Notes: generated by a model from the letters alone, not told the origin. Positions 1-9,299 are shown, counted from the stretch's first letter. The stretch: DNA of 30,195 nt from DASVHS01 sp038244815 (GCA_038244815.1 JBBRTB010000039.1:1-30195); one strand, 5' to 3'. Made by a program: numbers and translations.

Positions 1-9
1 GGCGTCCTC

Positions 10-135
10 GGTGCTCGGTGCTCGGTGCTCGGTGCTCGGTGCTCGGTGCTCGGTGCTCGGTGCTCGGTGCTCGGTGCTCGGTGCTCGGTGCTCGGTGCTC
101 GGTGCTCGGTGCTCGGTGCTCGGTGCTCGGTGCTC
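10..135. repeat. Heptamer tandem array (GGTGCTC)x18
   Basis: Eighteen uninterrupted copies of the 7-base unit GGTGCTC, with no mismatch between copies. No credible protein runs through it. The same unit, and its GGTGCTG variant, recurs in intergenic spacers near 5856 and 9326, so this is the longest member of a dispersed family in the window. The perfect copies suggest recent slippage or active homogenisation. Confidence 0.95.
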
Positions 136-143
136 GGCGAAAA

Positions 144-171
144 GGTAACTGGTAACCGGTAACTGGTAACC
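144..171. repeat. Second heptamer array (GGTAACY)x4
   Basis: Four head-to-tail copies alternate GGTAACT and GGTAACC, starting eight bases after the GGTGCTC array. The unit keeps the 7-base period and the leading GG but has a different interior. Non-coding. Confidence 0.85.
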
Positions 172-188
172 GGGCAGCCCAGCATCGG

Positions 189-425
189 CAACCCAGCAAC
201 CCGGCGACCCGGCAACCCGGCGACCCGGCAACCCAGCAACCCAGCGACCCAGCCACCCGGCAACCCGGCAACCCGGCGACCCGGCGACCCGGCGACCCAG
301 CGACCCAGCCACCCAGCGACCCGGCAACCCAGCCACCCAGCCACCCAGCCACCCGGCAACCCGGCGACCCAGCGACCCGGCAACCCAGCGAGCGACCCAG
401 CGACCCCAGCCACCCGGCAACCCGA
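189..425. repeat. Degenerate 8-bp tandem array, consensus CRACCCRG
   Basis: About 29 copies of an 8-base unit (CAACCCGG, CGACCCGG, CAACCCAG, CCACCCAG and similar) lie head to tail with a few phase slips near 385-410. Substitutions concentrate at positions 2 and 7, as in an old array mixed by slippage. There is no spacer/repeat alternation and no cas gene. With the two arrays before it, it fills the first 425 bases, which hold no gene. Confidence 0.85.
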
Positions 426-634
426 CACAATCCAAGAATCCGCGCGAATTCACCGATTCCCCGAATTCTGCAGCGAAACGGCGAACCCTGGATTACAGCC
501 AAGCAATAGACACGATACGAGTTACAACAAACCGGTCACATTGGCCGAGGTTTGCATTACCATTCGCGGCCCGGTTACAGCCAACCGGGTCCAACTCGCA
601 GGTTCTCAACAACAAGATAGTAGTAGGAGGAAGG

Positions 635-3600
635 ATGAAGCTGTTTATACGCTTTACAGCGTTTGCCGCATTGCTTCTGCTCGTCGGCCTGCCGGCCATC
701 GCGCAGACGACGGCGTCGCTAACCGGCCAGGCCTCGACCGACGGGTCGGCGTTGCCGGGTGTCACGGTCACGATTTCGTCACAGCAGATGCAGGGAACGC
801 GCACCGCCGTCACGGGAGATGCCGGCGGCTATAGTTTCGGCGCGATTCCGCCGGGCGATTACACGGTCAAGTTCGAGCTCTCGGGCATGGCCACACAGAC
901 CAAGAGAGTCAAGATCGGCGTCGGCCAGAGTGGCCGCGCGGATGCTGATCTCAAGGTCGCGGCGGTCGCGGAAGCGATCACCGTCACGGCAGCATCGCCA
1001 TCGGTTCTGGAGACGCCGTCGGTCTCGATGAACCTGTCGGCGAAACTCGTTGACCAGCTCCCGACGACGCGTACGGTTCTGGCAACCGCGCTGCTCGTCC
1101 CGGGCGTCAACGCCAACACGCCCTCGGGCTCGCAGCTCTCAATCTCGGGAAGCCCCGGCTATGACAACCTGGTCATGGTCAACGGCGTGGCCATTACCGA
1201 GAACGTCCGCCACCAGGCGCTCAGCCTCTTCATCGAGGACGCCATCCAGGAGACGACGGTTCTCACCGGTGCCATCTCGGCCGAGTACGGCGGATTCACC
1301 GGCGGCGTCGTGAACTCGATCACGAAGTCGGGCGGCAACCAGTTCAGCGGCTCGCTCCGCGACAGCCTGACGAACCCGTCATGGTCACAGAGGACCACGG
1401 GCCAGAATAACGCGGGCACGAAACTGCTCGACAAGCTCGGGTCGATCTACGAAGGCACGCTCGGCGGATACATCCTGAAGGACCGCCTGTGGTTCTTCGG
1501 CGCCGGCCGCGACACAAAGAGCGATGCGCAGCGTTCTCTGCGCACGGTTCCTCTCGGTGACGCCACGCGTCAGTCGCTCGACTTCACCACGAGCACGAAG
1601 GAAACGCGCTACGAGGCCAAGCTGACGGCACAGATCACCGCCAAGCACAACATCAACGCGTCGTATCTCGACGTGAGCTCGAAGCAAGCGGGATCCGTCT
1701 TTACAACGACCTCGTACGATCTCAATCAGCTCAGCAACCGCACCGATCCTCAGAAGCTCAAGTCAGCGCACTACAACGGATTGCTGACGAACAACTGGAT
1801 GCTGGAAGGGCAGTACTCGGCGATGGACTGGGGCGTTGCCAACGGTTCCGGCTCGCAGTTCACCGATTTCATCCGCGGCACCATCGTGCGCAACCGCGCG
1901 GATGGGAACGCGCGCTTCAACTCCCCGACGTTCTGCGGCGTCTGCGACAAGGAGACGCGCTCCAACAACGGCTGGAACGTGAAGACCAACTACTTCCTCA
2001 GCAGCAAGGGCTGGGGCAACCAGAACATCATCGGCGGCATCGAGCGCTTCAGCGAGCATCGCTTCGCGAACAACTACCAGTCGGGCTCGAACTACCGCCT
2101 GTTCGTCAACAGTGTCGCGCGCTTCAACGACGTGCTCTATCCGACAGTCACGCCGGGAACGGCCACCAACTCCGCGTTCATCATCTGGACGCCGATCTTC
2201 TCGCTCCAGCAGCGCGAGAGCAGTCTCGGAAGTGATTCCGCGTTCGTCAACGACCGCTGGGATCTCAACGAGCACTGGAGCTTCAACCTCGGCCTGCGCT
2301 ACGACAAGAACGATGCCACTGATTCCAGCGGCAACACCGTCTCGAAGGACAGCCGCATCACACCGCGCCTCAACGCCACATTCGATCCGGCCGGCAACGG
2401 CCGCAATCGTCTGACCGCGTCGTACGCGCAGTACGCGTCACGCATCGTCGACGGTCCGGGTACGGCATCCGCTTCCGCCGGCAGCCCGGCCACGCTGTAT
2501 TTCCGGTACCTGGGACCGGCGATCAATCCTACCGGCACCCCGGCCGACCAGCTCATCGACACGCCTGCCGCGCTGGCAGTCGTGCAGAACTGGCTGGACC
2601 ATGCATGCAATGCCGCCGGCCAGTGCGGTACCGCGAACCTCAGCCTTCTTCGTCCGGGACCGCAGTTCGTTCCGGGCTACGACACGAAGCTGAACGGAAG
2701 CCTCAAGTCCCCGTACGTTCAGGAATACACGGTCGGCTATGGTGCGCAATGGCTGCAGAACCTCGTCACCCGTATCGACCTGATCTCGCGCGACTGGAAG
2801 TCGTTCTACGCCTTCCGCGTCGATCAGACGACCCCGCAGCTGGCCGACCCGCTCGGCATCATCCATGACGTGCGCGTCGTCGAAAACACCAACGACATCA
2901 CCCGCAAGTATCGCGGCGCGCAACTCCAGACGAACTGGCGTCCGAACCGCTTCAACGTCGGGTTCAACTACACCTATTCGACGCTGAAGGGCAACGACGA
3001 GCAGGAATCGCCGACGAGCGGTACGGTCGGAAACAACCCCAGCGCGATCTACTACCCCGAGTTCAGCAACTTCAAACAGAATCTGCCGGTCGGTTATCTG
3101 GCTCAGGACGAGCGCCATCGCGTGCGCGCCTGGGTCGGCTACGACGTACCGATGCCCGCTGTCCTTGGAGCTCTGAATATCTCGGCGCTGCAGAACTACG
3201 ACTCGGGCCTTCCGTACTCGGCGGTTCAGTTGATCGATCTGTCGTCCTATGAGCCCTCGCTGCTTCCCGCGAACTCGCGGTACGTATCGCCGAACTTCGA
3301 GCCACAGTACTACTTCAGCAAGCGTGGCCAGTTCCGCATGGACAACGTCAGCTCGACCGACCTTTCCCTCAACTACCGCTATCCGATCAGTCGGGTCGAG
3401 ATCTTTGGCGAGGCGCAAATGCTGAACGTGTTCAACGCCCAGACGATCACGACCGTCAACACTTCAGTGAGCACGGCCGACACGTCGGGCAGCTTCCTGC
3501 CGTTCAATCCGTTCACCGACACCCCGGTGGAGTGCCCGCAGGGAACCGCTACGGCGACATGCAAGACGATGGGCGCGAACTGGGAGAAAGGCGTCAACTT

Positions 3601-3673
3601 CGGTAAAGCTTCGAGCACGACGTCGTATCAGTTGCCGCGCACGTACCGCTTCTCCGTGGGCGTCCGCTTCTAG
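635..3673 (+). CDS. TonB-dependent receptor, Oar-like (CarboxypepD_reg + plug + barrel)
   Basis: This outer-membrane active-transport receptor of 1012 residues has an unknown ligand. A signal peptide ends near Ala23 (AIA before Gln24). A carboxypeptidase-regulatory-like Ig fold spans about 25-112, with the typical PPGDYTVKFE strand. A plug domain (about 118-235) carries ETTVLTGAISAEYGGFTGG, and the rest is beta-barrel ending in the usual C-terminal Phe (SVGVRF). The start is fixed by AGGAGG at 625-630. An extracellular-loop-like FCGVC pair and a CPQG...C pair near the C terminus are shared with the receptor at 6213. It is the first of three tandem paralogs. No SusD-like partner or TonB/ExbBD gene is visible, so it must use TonB encoded elsewhere. 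Family assignment is secure; substrate is not. Confidence 0.93.
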   Translation: MKLFIRFTAFAALLLLVGLPAIAQTTASLTGQASTDGSALPGVTVTISSQQMQGTRTAVTGDAGGYSFGAIPPGDYTVKFELSGMATQTKRVKIGVGQSGRADADLKVAAVAEAITVTAASPSVLETPSVSMNLSAKLVDQLPTTRTVLATALLVPGVNANTPSGSQLSISGSPGYDNLVMVNGVAITENVRHQALSLFIEDAIQETTVLTGAISAEYGGFTGGVVNSITKSGGNQFSGSLRDSLTNPSWSQRTTGQNNAGTKLLDKLGSIYEGTLGGYILKDRLWFFGAGRDTKSDAQRSLRTVPLGDATRQSLDFTTSTKETRYEAKLTAQITAKHNINASYLDVSSKQAGSVFTTTSYDLNQLSNRTDPQKLKSAHYNGLLTNNWMLEGQYSAMDWGVANGSGSQFTDFIRGTIVRNRADGNARFNSPTFCGVCDKETRSNNGWNVKTNYFLSSKGWGNQNIIGGIERFSEHRFANNYQSGSNYRLFVNSVARFNDVLYPTVTPGTATNSAFIIWTPIFSLQQRESSLGSDSAFVNDRWDLNEHWSFNLGLRYDKNDATDSSGNTVSKDSRITPRLNATFDPAGNGRNRLTASYAQYASRIVDGPGTASASAGSPATLYFRYLGPAINPTGTPADQLIDTPAALAVVQNWLDHACNAAGQCGTANLSLLRPGPQFVPGYDTKLNGSLKSPYVQEYTVGYGAQWLQNLVTRIDLISRDWKSFYAFRVDQTTPQLADPLGIIHDVRVVENTNDITRKYRGAQLQTNWRPNRFNVGFNYTYSTLKGNDEQESPTSGTVGNNPSAIYYPEFSNFKQNLPVGYLAQDERHRVRAWVGYDVPMPAVLGALNISALQNYDSGLPYSAVQLIDLSSYEPSLLPANSRYVSPNFEPQYYFSKRGQFRMDNVSSTDLSLNYRYPISRVEIFGEAQMLNVFNAQTITTVNTSVSTADTSGSFLPFNPFTDTPVECPQGTATATCKTMGANWEKGVNFGKASSTTSYQLPRTYRFSVGVRF

Positions 3674-3697
3674 TCGTTTTTCAACCCCGCCACACCC

Positions 3698-3727
3698 GGC
3701 CCCGGTCGACAAGACCGGGGCCTTTTT
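3698..3727 (+). terminator. Rho-independent terminator of the first TonB receptor
   Basis: A perfect 10-bp stem (3698-3707 with 3713-3722), a 5-nt loop GACAA and a following T5 run begin 25 bases after the receptor stop. The T run overlaps the TAA stop of the converging gene. The minus strand lacks an equivalent T tract, so it should act only on the + strand. Confidence 0.9.
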
Positions 3728-5819
3728 ATTCTCGCGGCATGCGCGATCGCCACTTTCTCGCGCCGCTCACGTCCTCGAGCGCCTCGAGCGTTCGCGCCGC
3801 CAGCTCGTAGGCGGAGCGGTTCGGGTTCGCTTTCACCAGACGATCGAGAGTGTGGTCGACAGCGCTCCGGTTTCCCATCGTGAAATAGAGCACCGCCAGC
3901 CGCGCGTAGGCGATGCGATCGTTCGGAAACATCGCGATTTCTTTCTCGCAGGCGCTCACGGCTTCTGCGTTCCGGCCGGCACGGGCCAGGAGATCGGCTC
4001 GCAACGCTTCCAGTCCGAACACCCCTTTCTCACCCGCCGACTGCGCACGAGCGTCGGCCTCGCCGAGTAGCCGCAACGCTCCATTCGCGTCGCCGGCAGC
4101 GTTGCGCACCTCGGCGCGCAACAACAGATCGCTCCCCGTGCCGGGTAACTGGGCGGCAATCCTCTCCGCGGCGACGACGTCCCCTCGCGCCAGGTCGATA
4201 CGGACGAGCATCCGCCGTGCTTTGTCGGGGCTTCCCTCCATCGCCGTCCGTGCGGCGTTCTCCGCGTCATCGAGCTTTCCGGCCTGCAGAAACGCGTCGC
4301 CGAGGCTGACGGCGATCTCGCTCGAGAACACCGCGGAACTGCCGATGGCCGCCTTGTATTCACGCACCGCGTCGAGTGGTCTTCCCATCTCCGTGTAGAA
4401 CTCGGCGAGCCGGACGCGCACATCCACGAGGCGCGGATTCTTCGCCAGCAGCGCCTCCATCTTCTGAATCGCCGGGCCATATCGATGTTCGCTCGCCAGT
4501 TCGTACGCCACGCGCATCTCCTCGAGCGAGCCGATCATGTCGACCGGATTCGGCAGCGACGCCGGATCGGGGCGCTGGCGCGCCGAACCGACGTAGCCGA
4601 GGGCGGCCAGTCTTGCGGCGTCTTCGCCCGAGACGGCCAGATCGCCGCTCGCCGGCGGCGGAAACTTCGCCAGCTCCTCGCGAAACCGCGCCGCCTCGCG
4701 GCGGTGTTCGGCGATGACGTCGTGGCGCTCGTCTGGATCGGCGGCAAAATCGTACAGCTCCGGCCGCGGCCCTTCGATGTAGTGCAGTGACCCGCTGACC
4801 ATCGCCGACAGATTGCTCCAGCCGAGTTGCACGTACGGGTAGATCGTTTCAGCGTAGATCGATCGCGACTTCGGCGGTGGCGCAAACAGATCGATGCCGT
4901 CGGTTTTCGCGGGCGGCAGTCCGGTCAACGCCGCGATCGTCGGCGCGATGTCGGAGAGCGCCGCCGGAACGTTCGACCGCGTGCCGCGCTTTTCGTCACC
5001 GGGCAATTTCACGACGAGCGGAACGCGGATCGTGGCGGTGTACAACAGGATGGAGTGCTGTTCCTCGCCGTGATCGCCCAATCCTTCGCCGTGGTCGGAG
5101 GTGAGGACGATGACGGCCTTGTCGTATAGCTTGCGCTGCTTGAGATGGGCGATGAGCTCGCCGACGATGGCGTCGGCCGTGGCGATCTCCCCGTCGTACG
5201 CGTTCGTATAGCGCGATCGATAGGGCTCGGGGGGGTCATACGGAACGTGCGGCTCGTAGAGATGCAGAAAGAGAAAGAACGGCTTCGTTCCCAGCGAGTC
5301 GAGCCATCGCTCCGCGAGTTCCGCGGTGGTGAAGCCGCTGCGCTGATAGTCGCGGAATCGTGCGCCGGGTGACGTATCGATGGCGTCGTCGTACCACTGG
5401 AAGGCGTCCCGAAGTCCCGTTTCGCCGCGCAGCACATACGCCGACACCGCGCCGCCGGTCGCGTAACCCACGGCCTGCAGCCGCTGGGAGATCGACGGAT
5501 GCTTCGCCGCCTCGTAGCGGAATCCGAGGTTGTTCCGGACGCCGTGGGTGGTGGGAAGCTCGCCGGTGAGCATCGACACGTGCGACGGAAGCGTCATCGG
5601 ACAGTGCGACCAGGCTCGAGCGAACACGATACCGTCGCGCGCAAGCGCATCGATGTTCGGGGTCTCCACGCCGCGGTAGCCGTAGAGCGGAAGATGATCG
5701 GCGCGCAGGGTGTCGATCGAGATGAGGATGACGGGAACGTGCTCGGCCCGGACGGGACGCGCTTCCCGCGCGCAACTCGCGCCGAGGAGGAGGGCGATCA
5801 GGGCGAGCGACTTGCGCAC
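3726..5819 (-). CDS. Alkaline-phosphatase-superfamily 'sulfatase' with C-terminal TPRs
   Basis: A 697-residue exported protein with a GTG start. The N terminus is signal-like, with Cys16 in LLGASC suggesting a lipoprotein, although Gly at lipobox -3 is atypical. Residues 28-390 are a sulfatase/AlkP fold: metal ligands in ISIDTLRADH (Asp36), HLYEPHVPYDPP (His187, His191) and TSDHGEGLGDHGE (Asp242, His243). The position that is Cys/Ser for formylglycine in CxPxR sulfatases is Thr76 in TLPSH, with His80 where Arg is expected. Ester hydrolysis or transfer with a Thr nucleophile is therefore more likely than classical sulfatase chemistry. Residues about 430-690 are TPR-like helices, probably for protein partners. 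It converges on the receptor at 635 and has no operon partner. The substrate is unknown. Confidence 0.88.
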   Translation of the reverse strand: MRKSLALIALLLGASCAREARPVRAEHVPVILISIDTLRADHLPLYGYRGVETPNIDALARDGIVFARAWSHCPMTLPSHVSMLTGELPTTHGVRNNLGFRYEAAKHPSISQRLQAVGYATGGAVSAYVLRGETGLRDAFQWYDDAIDTSPGARFRDYQRSGFTTAELAERWLDSLGTKPFFLFLHLYEPHVPYDPPEPYRSRYTNAYDGEIATADAIVGELIAHLKQRKLYDKAVIVLTSDHGEGLGDHGEEQHSILLYTATIRVPLVVKLPGDEKRGTRSNVPAALSDIAPTIAALTGLPPAKTDGIDLFAPPPKSRSIYAETIYPYVQLGWSNLSAMVSGSLHYIEGPRPELYDFAADPDERHDVIAEHRREAARFREELAKFPPPASGDLAVSGEDAARLAALGYVGSARQRPDPASLPNPVDMIGSLEEMRVAYELASEHRYGPAIQKMEALLAKNPRLVDVRVRLAEFYTEMGRPLDAVREYKAAIGSSAVFSSEIAVSLGDAFLQAGKLDDAENAARTAMEGSPDKARRMLVRIDLARGDVVAAERIAAQLPGTGSDLLLRAEVRNAAGDANGALRLLGEADARAQSAGEKGVFGLEALRADLLARAGRNAEAVSACEKEIAMFPNDRIAYARLAVLYFTMGNRSAVDHTLDRLVKANPNRSAYELAARTLEALEDVSGARKWRSRMPRE

Positions 5820-5855
5820 GGCTCGCTAAACCGCGAGCTCGCCGAGCGCCATTCC

Positions 5856-6018
5856 GGTGCTTGGTGCTCGGTGCTGGGTGCTCGGTGCTCGGTGCTGGGC
5901 GTGATCAAAACCGAGGCCCGAGGCCCGAGGCCCACCCCGAGGCCCGAGGCCCGAGGCCCGAGGACCGAGCACCCAGCACCCAAGCACCGGTCCCCGGCCC
6001 GAGGCCCACCCCGAGGCC
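5856..6018. repeat. Hairpin-forming heptamer repeat element (copy A)
   Basis: Six GGTGCTN units at 5856-5897 are followed by a core starting GATCAAAACCGAGGCCCGAG (from 5903), then repeated CCGAGGC heptamers. Reverse-complement units follow (GAGCACC, CAGCACC, CAAGCACC; 5967-5988), then further GAGGCCC copies to about 6018. Left and right arms can pair over 20 or more bases. It fills the spacer between the phosphatase-like gene and the second receptor. No open frame here looks like a real protein; translation gives 7-residue periodic peptides. Confidence 0.88.
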
Positions 6019-6122
6019 CTTCGATTCGGCAAATCGAACGACTTGCACCACAAATCTGAATTACACTCTCGCAAACTTTCCCGTCCGAAATCGCTAACTG
6101 ATTGCAGTGAATCGACAACCGA

Positions 6123-6138
6123 CCACTTGCAAAAGTGG
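6123..6138 (+). promoter_or_regulatory. Small hairpin in the leader of the second TonB receptor
   Basis: CCACTT-GCAA-AAGTGG gives a perfect 6-bp stem with a GNRA-type GCAA tetraloop, 75 bases before the receptor start. No T tract follows, so it is not a terminator. It may be a leader RNA structure or an operator; nothing here decides between them. Confidence 0.35.
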
Positions 6139-6212
6139 CGCTATTTGTGCGAAAAGGTTCGTTCGTAACCAGTCCATTACCTTTCCCTAACAAACAAGTA
6201 GCAGGAGGTTCC

Positions 6213-9200
6213 ATGACAAGAAGTCGGATCCTGTTCGCTGCCCTCGTCGTTCTGGTCCTGTTCCCGGTCGCGCTCTCCGCGCAGGGAACATCCGGTCAGT
6301 TGACCGGAGTCGTCAAGCAGGCAGGTGCAATCCTGCCCGGCGTCACCGTCACCGTGTCGTCGCCTCAACTGCAGGGAACTCGCGATACCACCACGAATGA
6401 AAACGGGGCGTACAACTTCCCGGCATTGCCGCCGGGCGACTACACCGTCACATTCGCACTGGAGGGGATGCAGACCCAGAGTCGCAAGACCAACATCGGC
6501 CTGGCCACCACCTCTCGCGTCGACACGAATCTCAGGATGACCGGCGTGGCGGAAGCGATCACGGTCACGGCGTCGGCACCGACGGTGCTCGAGACCACGC
6601 AGATCGAGTCGAACGTGAAGCAGCAGGAAGTCAACCGGCTGCCGATGAACCGCAATCCTGTTGCGGTGGCGAACCTCACTCCGGGAGTGACGACGAACGG
6701 GCCGCGCAACACCACGGTCATCTCGGGCGCGTTCGCCTATGACAACCTCTGGCTCGTCAACGGCGCGGTCGTCAACGAGAACCTGCGCGGTCAGCCGCAC
6801 GCGCTGTACATCGAAGATGCGGTTCAGGAAACGACCGTTCTCAGCGGCGGCGTCTCCGCTGAATATGGCCGCTTTACGGGCGGCGTCGTCTCGGCCATCA
6901 CGAAGTCAGGCGGCAACGAGTTCAGCGGATCGTTCCGCGACTCGCTCGACAAACCGTCCTGGACGGCGAAGTCGGAACCGAATCAGCCCACCCCTCCCGT
7001 GAACAAGATCAACGACACGTATGAAGCGACACTCGGCGGACGCATCATCCGCGACCGCCTCTGGTTCTTCACCGCCGGCCGCATGCAGGACGACAACGCC
7101 CCGCGCACGCTGAACGTCGTCAAGAGCGGCTTCCAGCCCGGCGCCTACAACCAGAAGAACACGCGCCATCGTTACGAAGGAAAGTTGACCGGCCAGGTCA
7201 CACAGCGGCACAGCCTGGTGGTCTCGTACCTGAACAACAAGATCACACAGACGAACAACTGCCAGCTCGGCTGCCTCGACTACCGCACTCTCGATCCATC
7301 GACGCTCAATCCCAATGACTTCAAGACCGTGCACTACAACGGCATTCTGACGAACAGCCTGATGGTGGAGGGTGACTTCGCCAAGAAGTACTTCGCCTTC
7401 GTCGGATTCGGCGGCGACGGCGGCCTCGGCTCGACCGATCCGGCCGTCATCGCCGCGAACTCCCCGATGATCGATCAGGTCGTGACCGGCGCGGCGTTCA
7501 ACGCACCGTACTTCTGCGGCAGCTGCACGCCGGAGACGCGCAACAACAAGGAGTGGGAAGTCAAAGCCCACTACTTCCTGGGCACCCGTTCTCTGGGAAC
7601 GCACAACGCCGTGGTCGGCTACGACGACTGGGCCGAGCAGCGTCAGGCCAACAACTACCAATCGCCCACCAGCGTCCGCTTCGACGTCCGCACCAATCCG
7701 CCGGTGCAGAATCCCGACGGAACCGTCTCCATTCAGGTGCATGGCGATCCCTCCGGAAACGGCGACCGCTTCATCTATTTCCCGATTGCCTACAACTCCC
7801 TCGGATCGGACCTCGTCACGAAGTCGATGTTCATCAACGACAAGTGGGATCTCAATCCGCACTTCAGCTTCAACCTCGGCGTCCGCTACGACAAGAACAG
7901 GGCCATCGACAGCTTCCATAACCCTGTCTCGGACGACTCCAACCTCAGCCCGCGCCTCGGCGTGATCTATGACGTGAGCGGCAACGGCAAGCTGCGCCTC
8001 GATGCCAACTGGGGCAAGTACGTCGGACGTCTGGCGGAGACGGTCGCCGGCGGCGCCTCCCCGGCAGGCAATCCGGCCACGATCCGGCTCGCGTATGCCG
8101 GACCCGATCTGCCGCTCATGGATTCGCAGGCGGCGGCGCTCTCGGTCTTCCAGTGGCTGTTCGCGAACGGCGGCTACACGCGCGCCCCGATCTCGGTGAG
8201 CATTCCGGGTGTGAACACGAAGCTGCTCAACAGCAGCCTCAAGTCGCCGAACATGAACGAATTCACATTGGGAGCCGGCACGCAGATCGGCAAAGGGTTC
8301 TTCCGCGGCGACTACATCAACCGCAAGTGGCAGGACTTCTACGCCCTCTACACCAATCTCTCCACGGGCACCGTGATCAATCCGGCGAACAACCTGCCGG
8401 TCGATCTCAACCTCATCGGCAACTCCAGCGTGCCCACGCGCAAATACTGGGCGGCGCAGTTCCAGGGGCAGTACGACCTGCCGAAGAACTTCTCGCTCGG
8501 TGGGAACTACACATACTCCAAGCTGACCGGCAATATCGAGGGTGAGACCGGCGGCTCCGGCCCGGTGAACTTCACGGGACTGAGCGTTTCCTATCCCGAG
8601 TATCTGAACTTCTCCCAGAACGCTCCGGTGGGCTATCTCAATGGGGATCAGCGCCACAAGCTCCGCGTGTGGGGCAACTGGGCCATCGGATCACCGTTCG
8701 GCCGCTTCAACATCGGCGTGATCGAGCGCTACGACTCCGGTGTACCGTACTCTGCTGCCGGCACGATCGCCATCCCGGCGTCCTTCCTTACCGATGCCGG
8801 CGGCAAACCGATCTATCTGGACGGAACGACGCGCGACCCGGCCCACACCTACGCAAACCGTCCGGTCAGCACGGCGTACTACTTCAGCAGCCGCGGCCAG
8901 TTCCGTTTCGATAATCTGCTGGCGACGGATCTCGCCGTGAACTACGAGTTGCCGGTCAAGATCGTCGGCATCTTCGTCAAGGGCGAAGTCCGCAACGTCT
9001 TCAACAAGCGGGCGAACGTCGGTTTCGGATCGGATACGACCGTCTTTACGTCGAACAACTCCGGTCACGGGCTGTCACCGTTCAACCCGTTCACGACCGC
9101 ACCGAAGGAATGCCCTCAGGGCAACACGGCGGCGCAGTGCACGGCCCTCGGCGCGAACTGGCAGAAGGGTCCGAACTTCGGCAAGCCCCTTTCCGATACG

Positions 9201-9269
9201 ACCTTCTCGTCCGCCGGCAGCTACCAGCTCCCGCGTACCTACCTGTTCTCCGCGGGGGTCAGGTTCTAA
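6213..9269 (+). CDS. TonB-dependent receptor, Oar-like, second paralog
   Basis: An outer-membrane receptor of 1018 residues. The start is ATG 6213, because AGGAGG lies at 6203-6208 and a signal peptide (ending LSA before Gln24) begins there; the longer frame from 6135 has neither. Domain order matches the receptor at 635: CarboxypepD_reg fold (about 26-113), plug (about 118-240, with QETTVLSGGVSAEYGRFTGG) and barrel ending SAGVRF. It shares the FCGSC loop motif and the CPQG...C motif near the C terminus. Many barrel segments are near-identical to the first paralog (DRLWFF, WDLN.HFSFNLGVRYDKN), indicating gene duplication. The ligand is unknown. Confidence 0.93.
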   Translation: MTRSRILFAALVVLVLFPVALSAQGTSGQLTGVVKQAGAILPGVTVTVSSPQLQGTRDTTTNENGAYNFPALPPGDYTVTFALEGMQTQSRKTNIGLATTSRVDTNLRMTGVAEAITVTASAPTVLETTQIESNVKQQEVNRLPMNRNPVAVANLTPGVTTNGPRNTTVISGAFAYDNLWLVNGAVVNENLRGQPHALYIEDAVQETTVLSGGVSAEYGRFTGGVVSAITKSGGNEFSGSFRDSLDKPSWTAKSEPNQPTPPVNKINDTYEATLGGRIIRDRLWFFTAGRMQDDNAPRTLNVVKSGFQPGAYNQKNTRHRYEGKLTGQVTQRHSLVVSYLNNKITQTNNCQLGCLDYRTLDPSTLNPNDFKTVHYNGILTNSLMVEGDFAKKYFAFVGFGGDGGLGSTDPAVIAANSPMIDQVVTGAAFNAPYFCGSCTPETRNNKEWEVKAHYFLGTRSLGTHNAVVGYDDWAEQRQANNYQSPTSVRFDVRTNPPVQNPDGTVSIQVHGDPSGNGDRFIYFPIAYNSLGSDLVTKSMFINDKWDLNPHFSFNLGVRYDKNRAIDSFHNPVSDDSNLSPRLGVIYDVSGNGKLRLDANWGKYVGRLAETVAGGASPAGNPATIRLAYAGPDLPLMDSQAAALSVFQWLFANGGYTRAPISVSIPGVNTKLLNSSLKSPNMNEFTLGAGTQIGKGFFRGDYINRKWQDFYALYTNLSTGTVINPANNLPVDLNLIGNSSVPTRKYWAAQFQGQYDLPKNFSLGGNYTYSKLTGNIEGETGGSGPVNFTGLSVSYPEYLNFSQNAPVGYLNGDQRHKLRVWGNWAIGSPFGRFNIGVIERYDSGVPYSAAGTIAIPASFLTDAGGKPIYLDGTTRDPAHTYANRPVSTAYYFSSRGQFRFDNLLATDLAVNYELPVKIVGIFVKGEVRNVFNKRANVGFGSDTTVFTSNNSGHGLSPFNPFTTAPKECPQGNTAAQCTALGANWQKGPNFGKPLSDTTFSSAGSYQLPRTYLFSAGVRF

Positions 9270-9299
9270 CCAGACGTTCACATTCGCAGTCCGCACGCA

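Noticed and set aside
1..425. CRISPR array
   Set aside because: Units are 7-8 bases, directly adjacent, with no unique spacers and no cas genes in the window.
3726..5819. Calling the AlkP-fold protein a formylglycine sulfatase
   Set aside because: The C/S-x-P-x-R signature is absent; Thr76 and His80 occupy the Cys/Ser and Arg positions.
5499..6059. Plus-strand frame running through the repeat element
   Set aside because: Its C-terminal part is a 7-residue periodic translation of the heptamer repeat and its start lies antisense to the phosphatase-like gene.
6906..8657. 583-codon open frame on the minus strand
   Set aside because: Fully antisense to the second TonB receptor, rich in Arg/Val/Glu/Asp patterns typical of mirror frames in GC-rich genes, with no domain.
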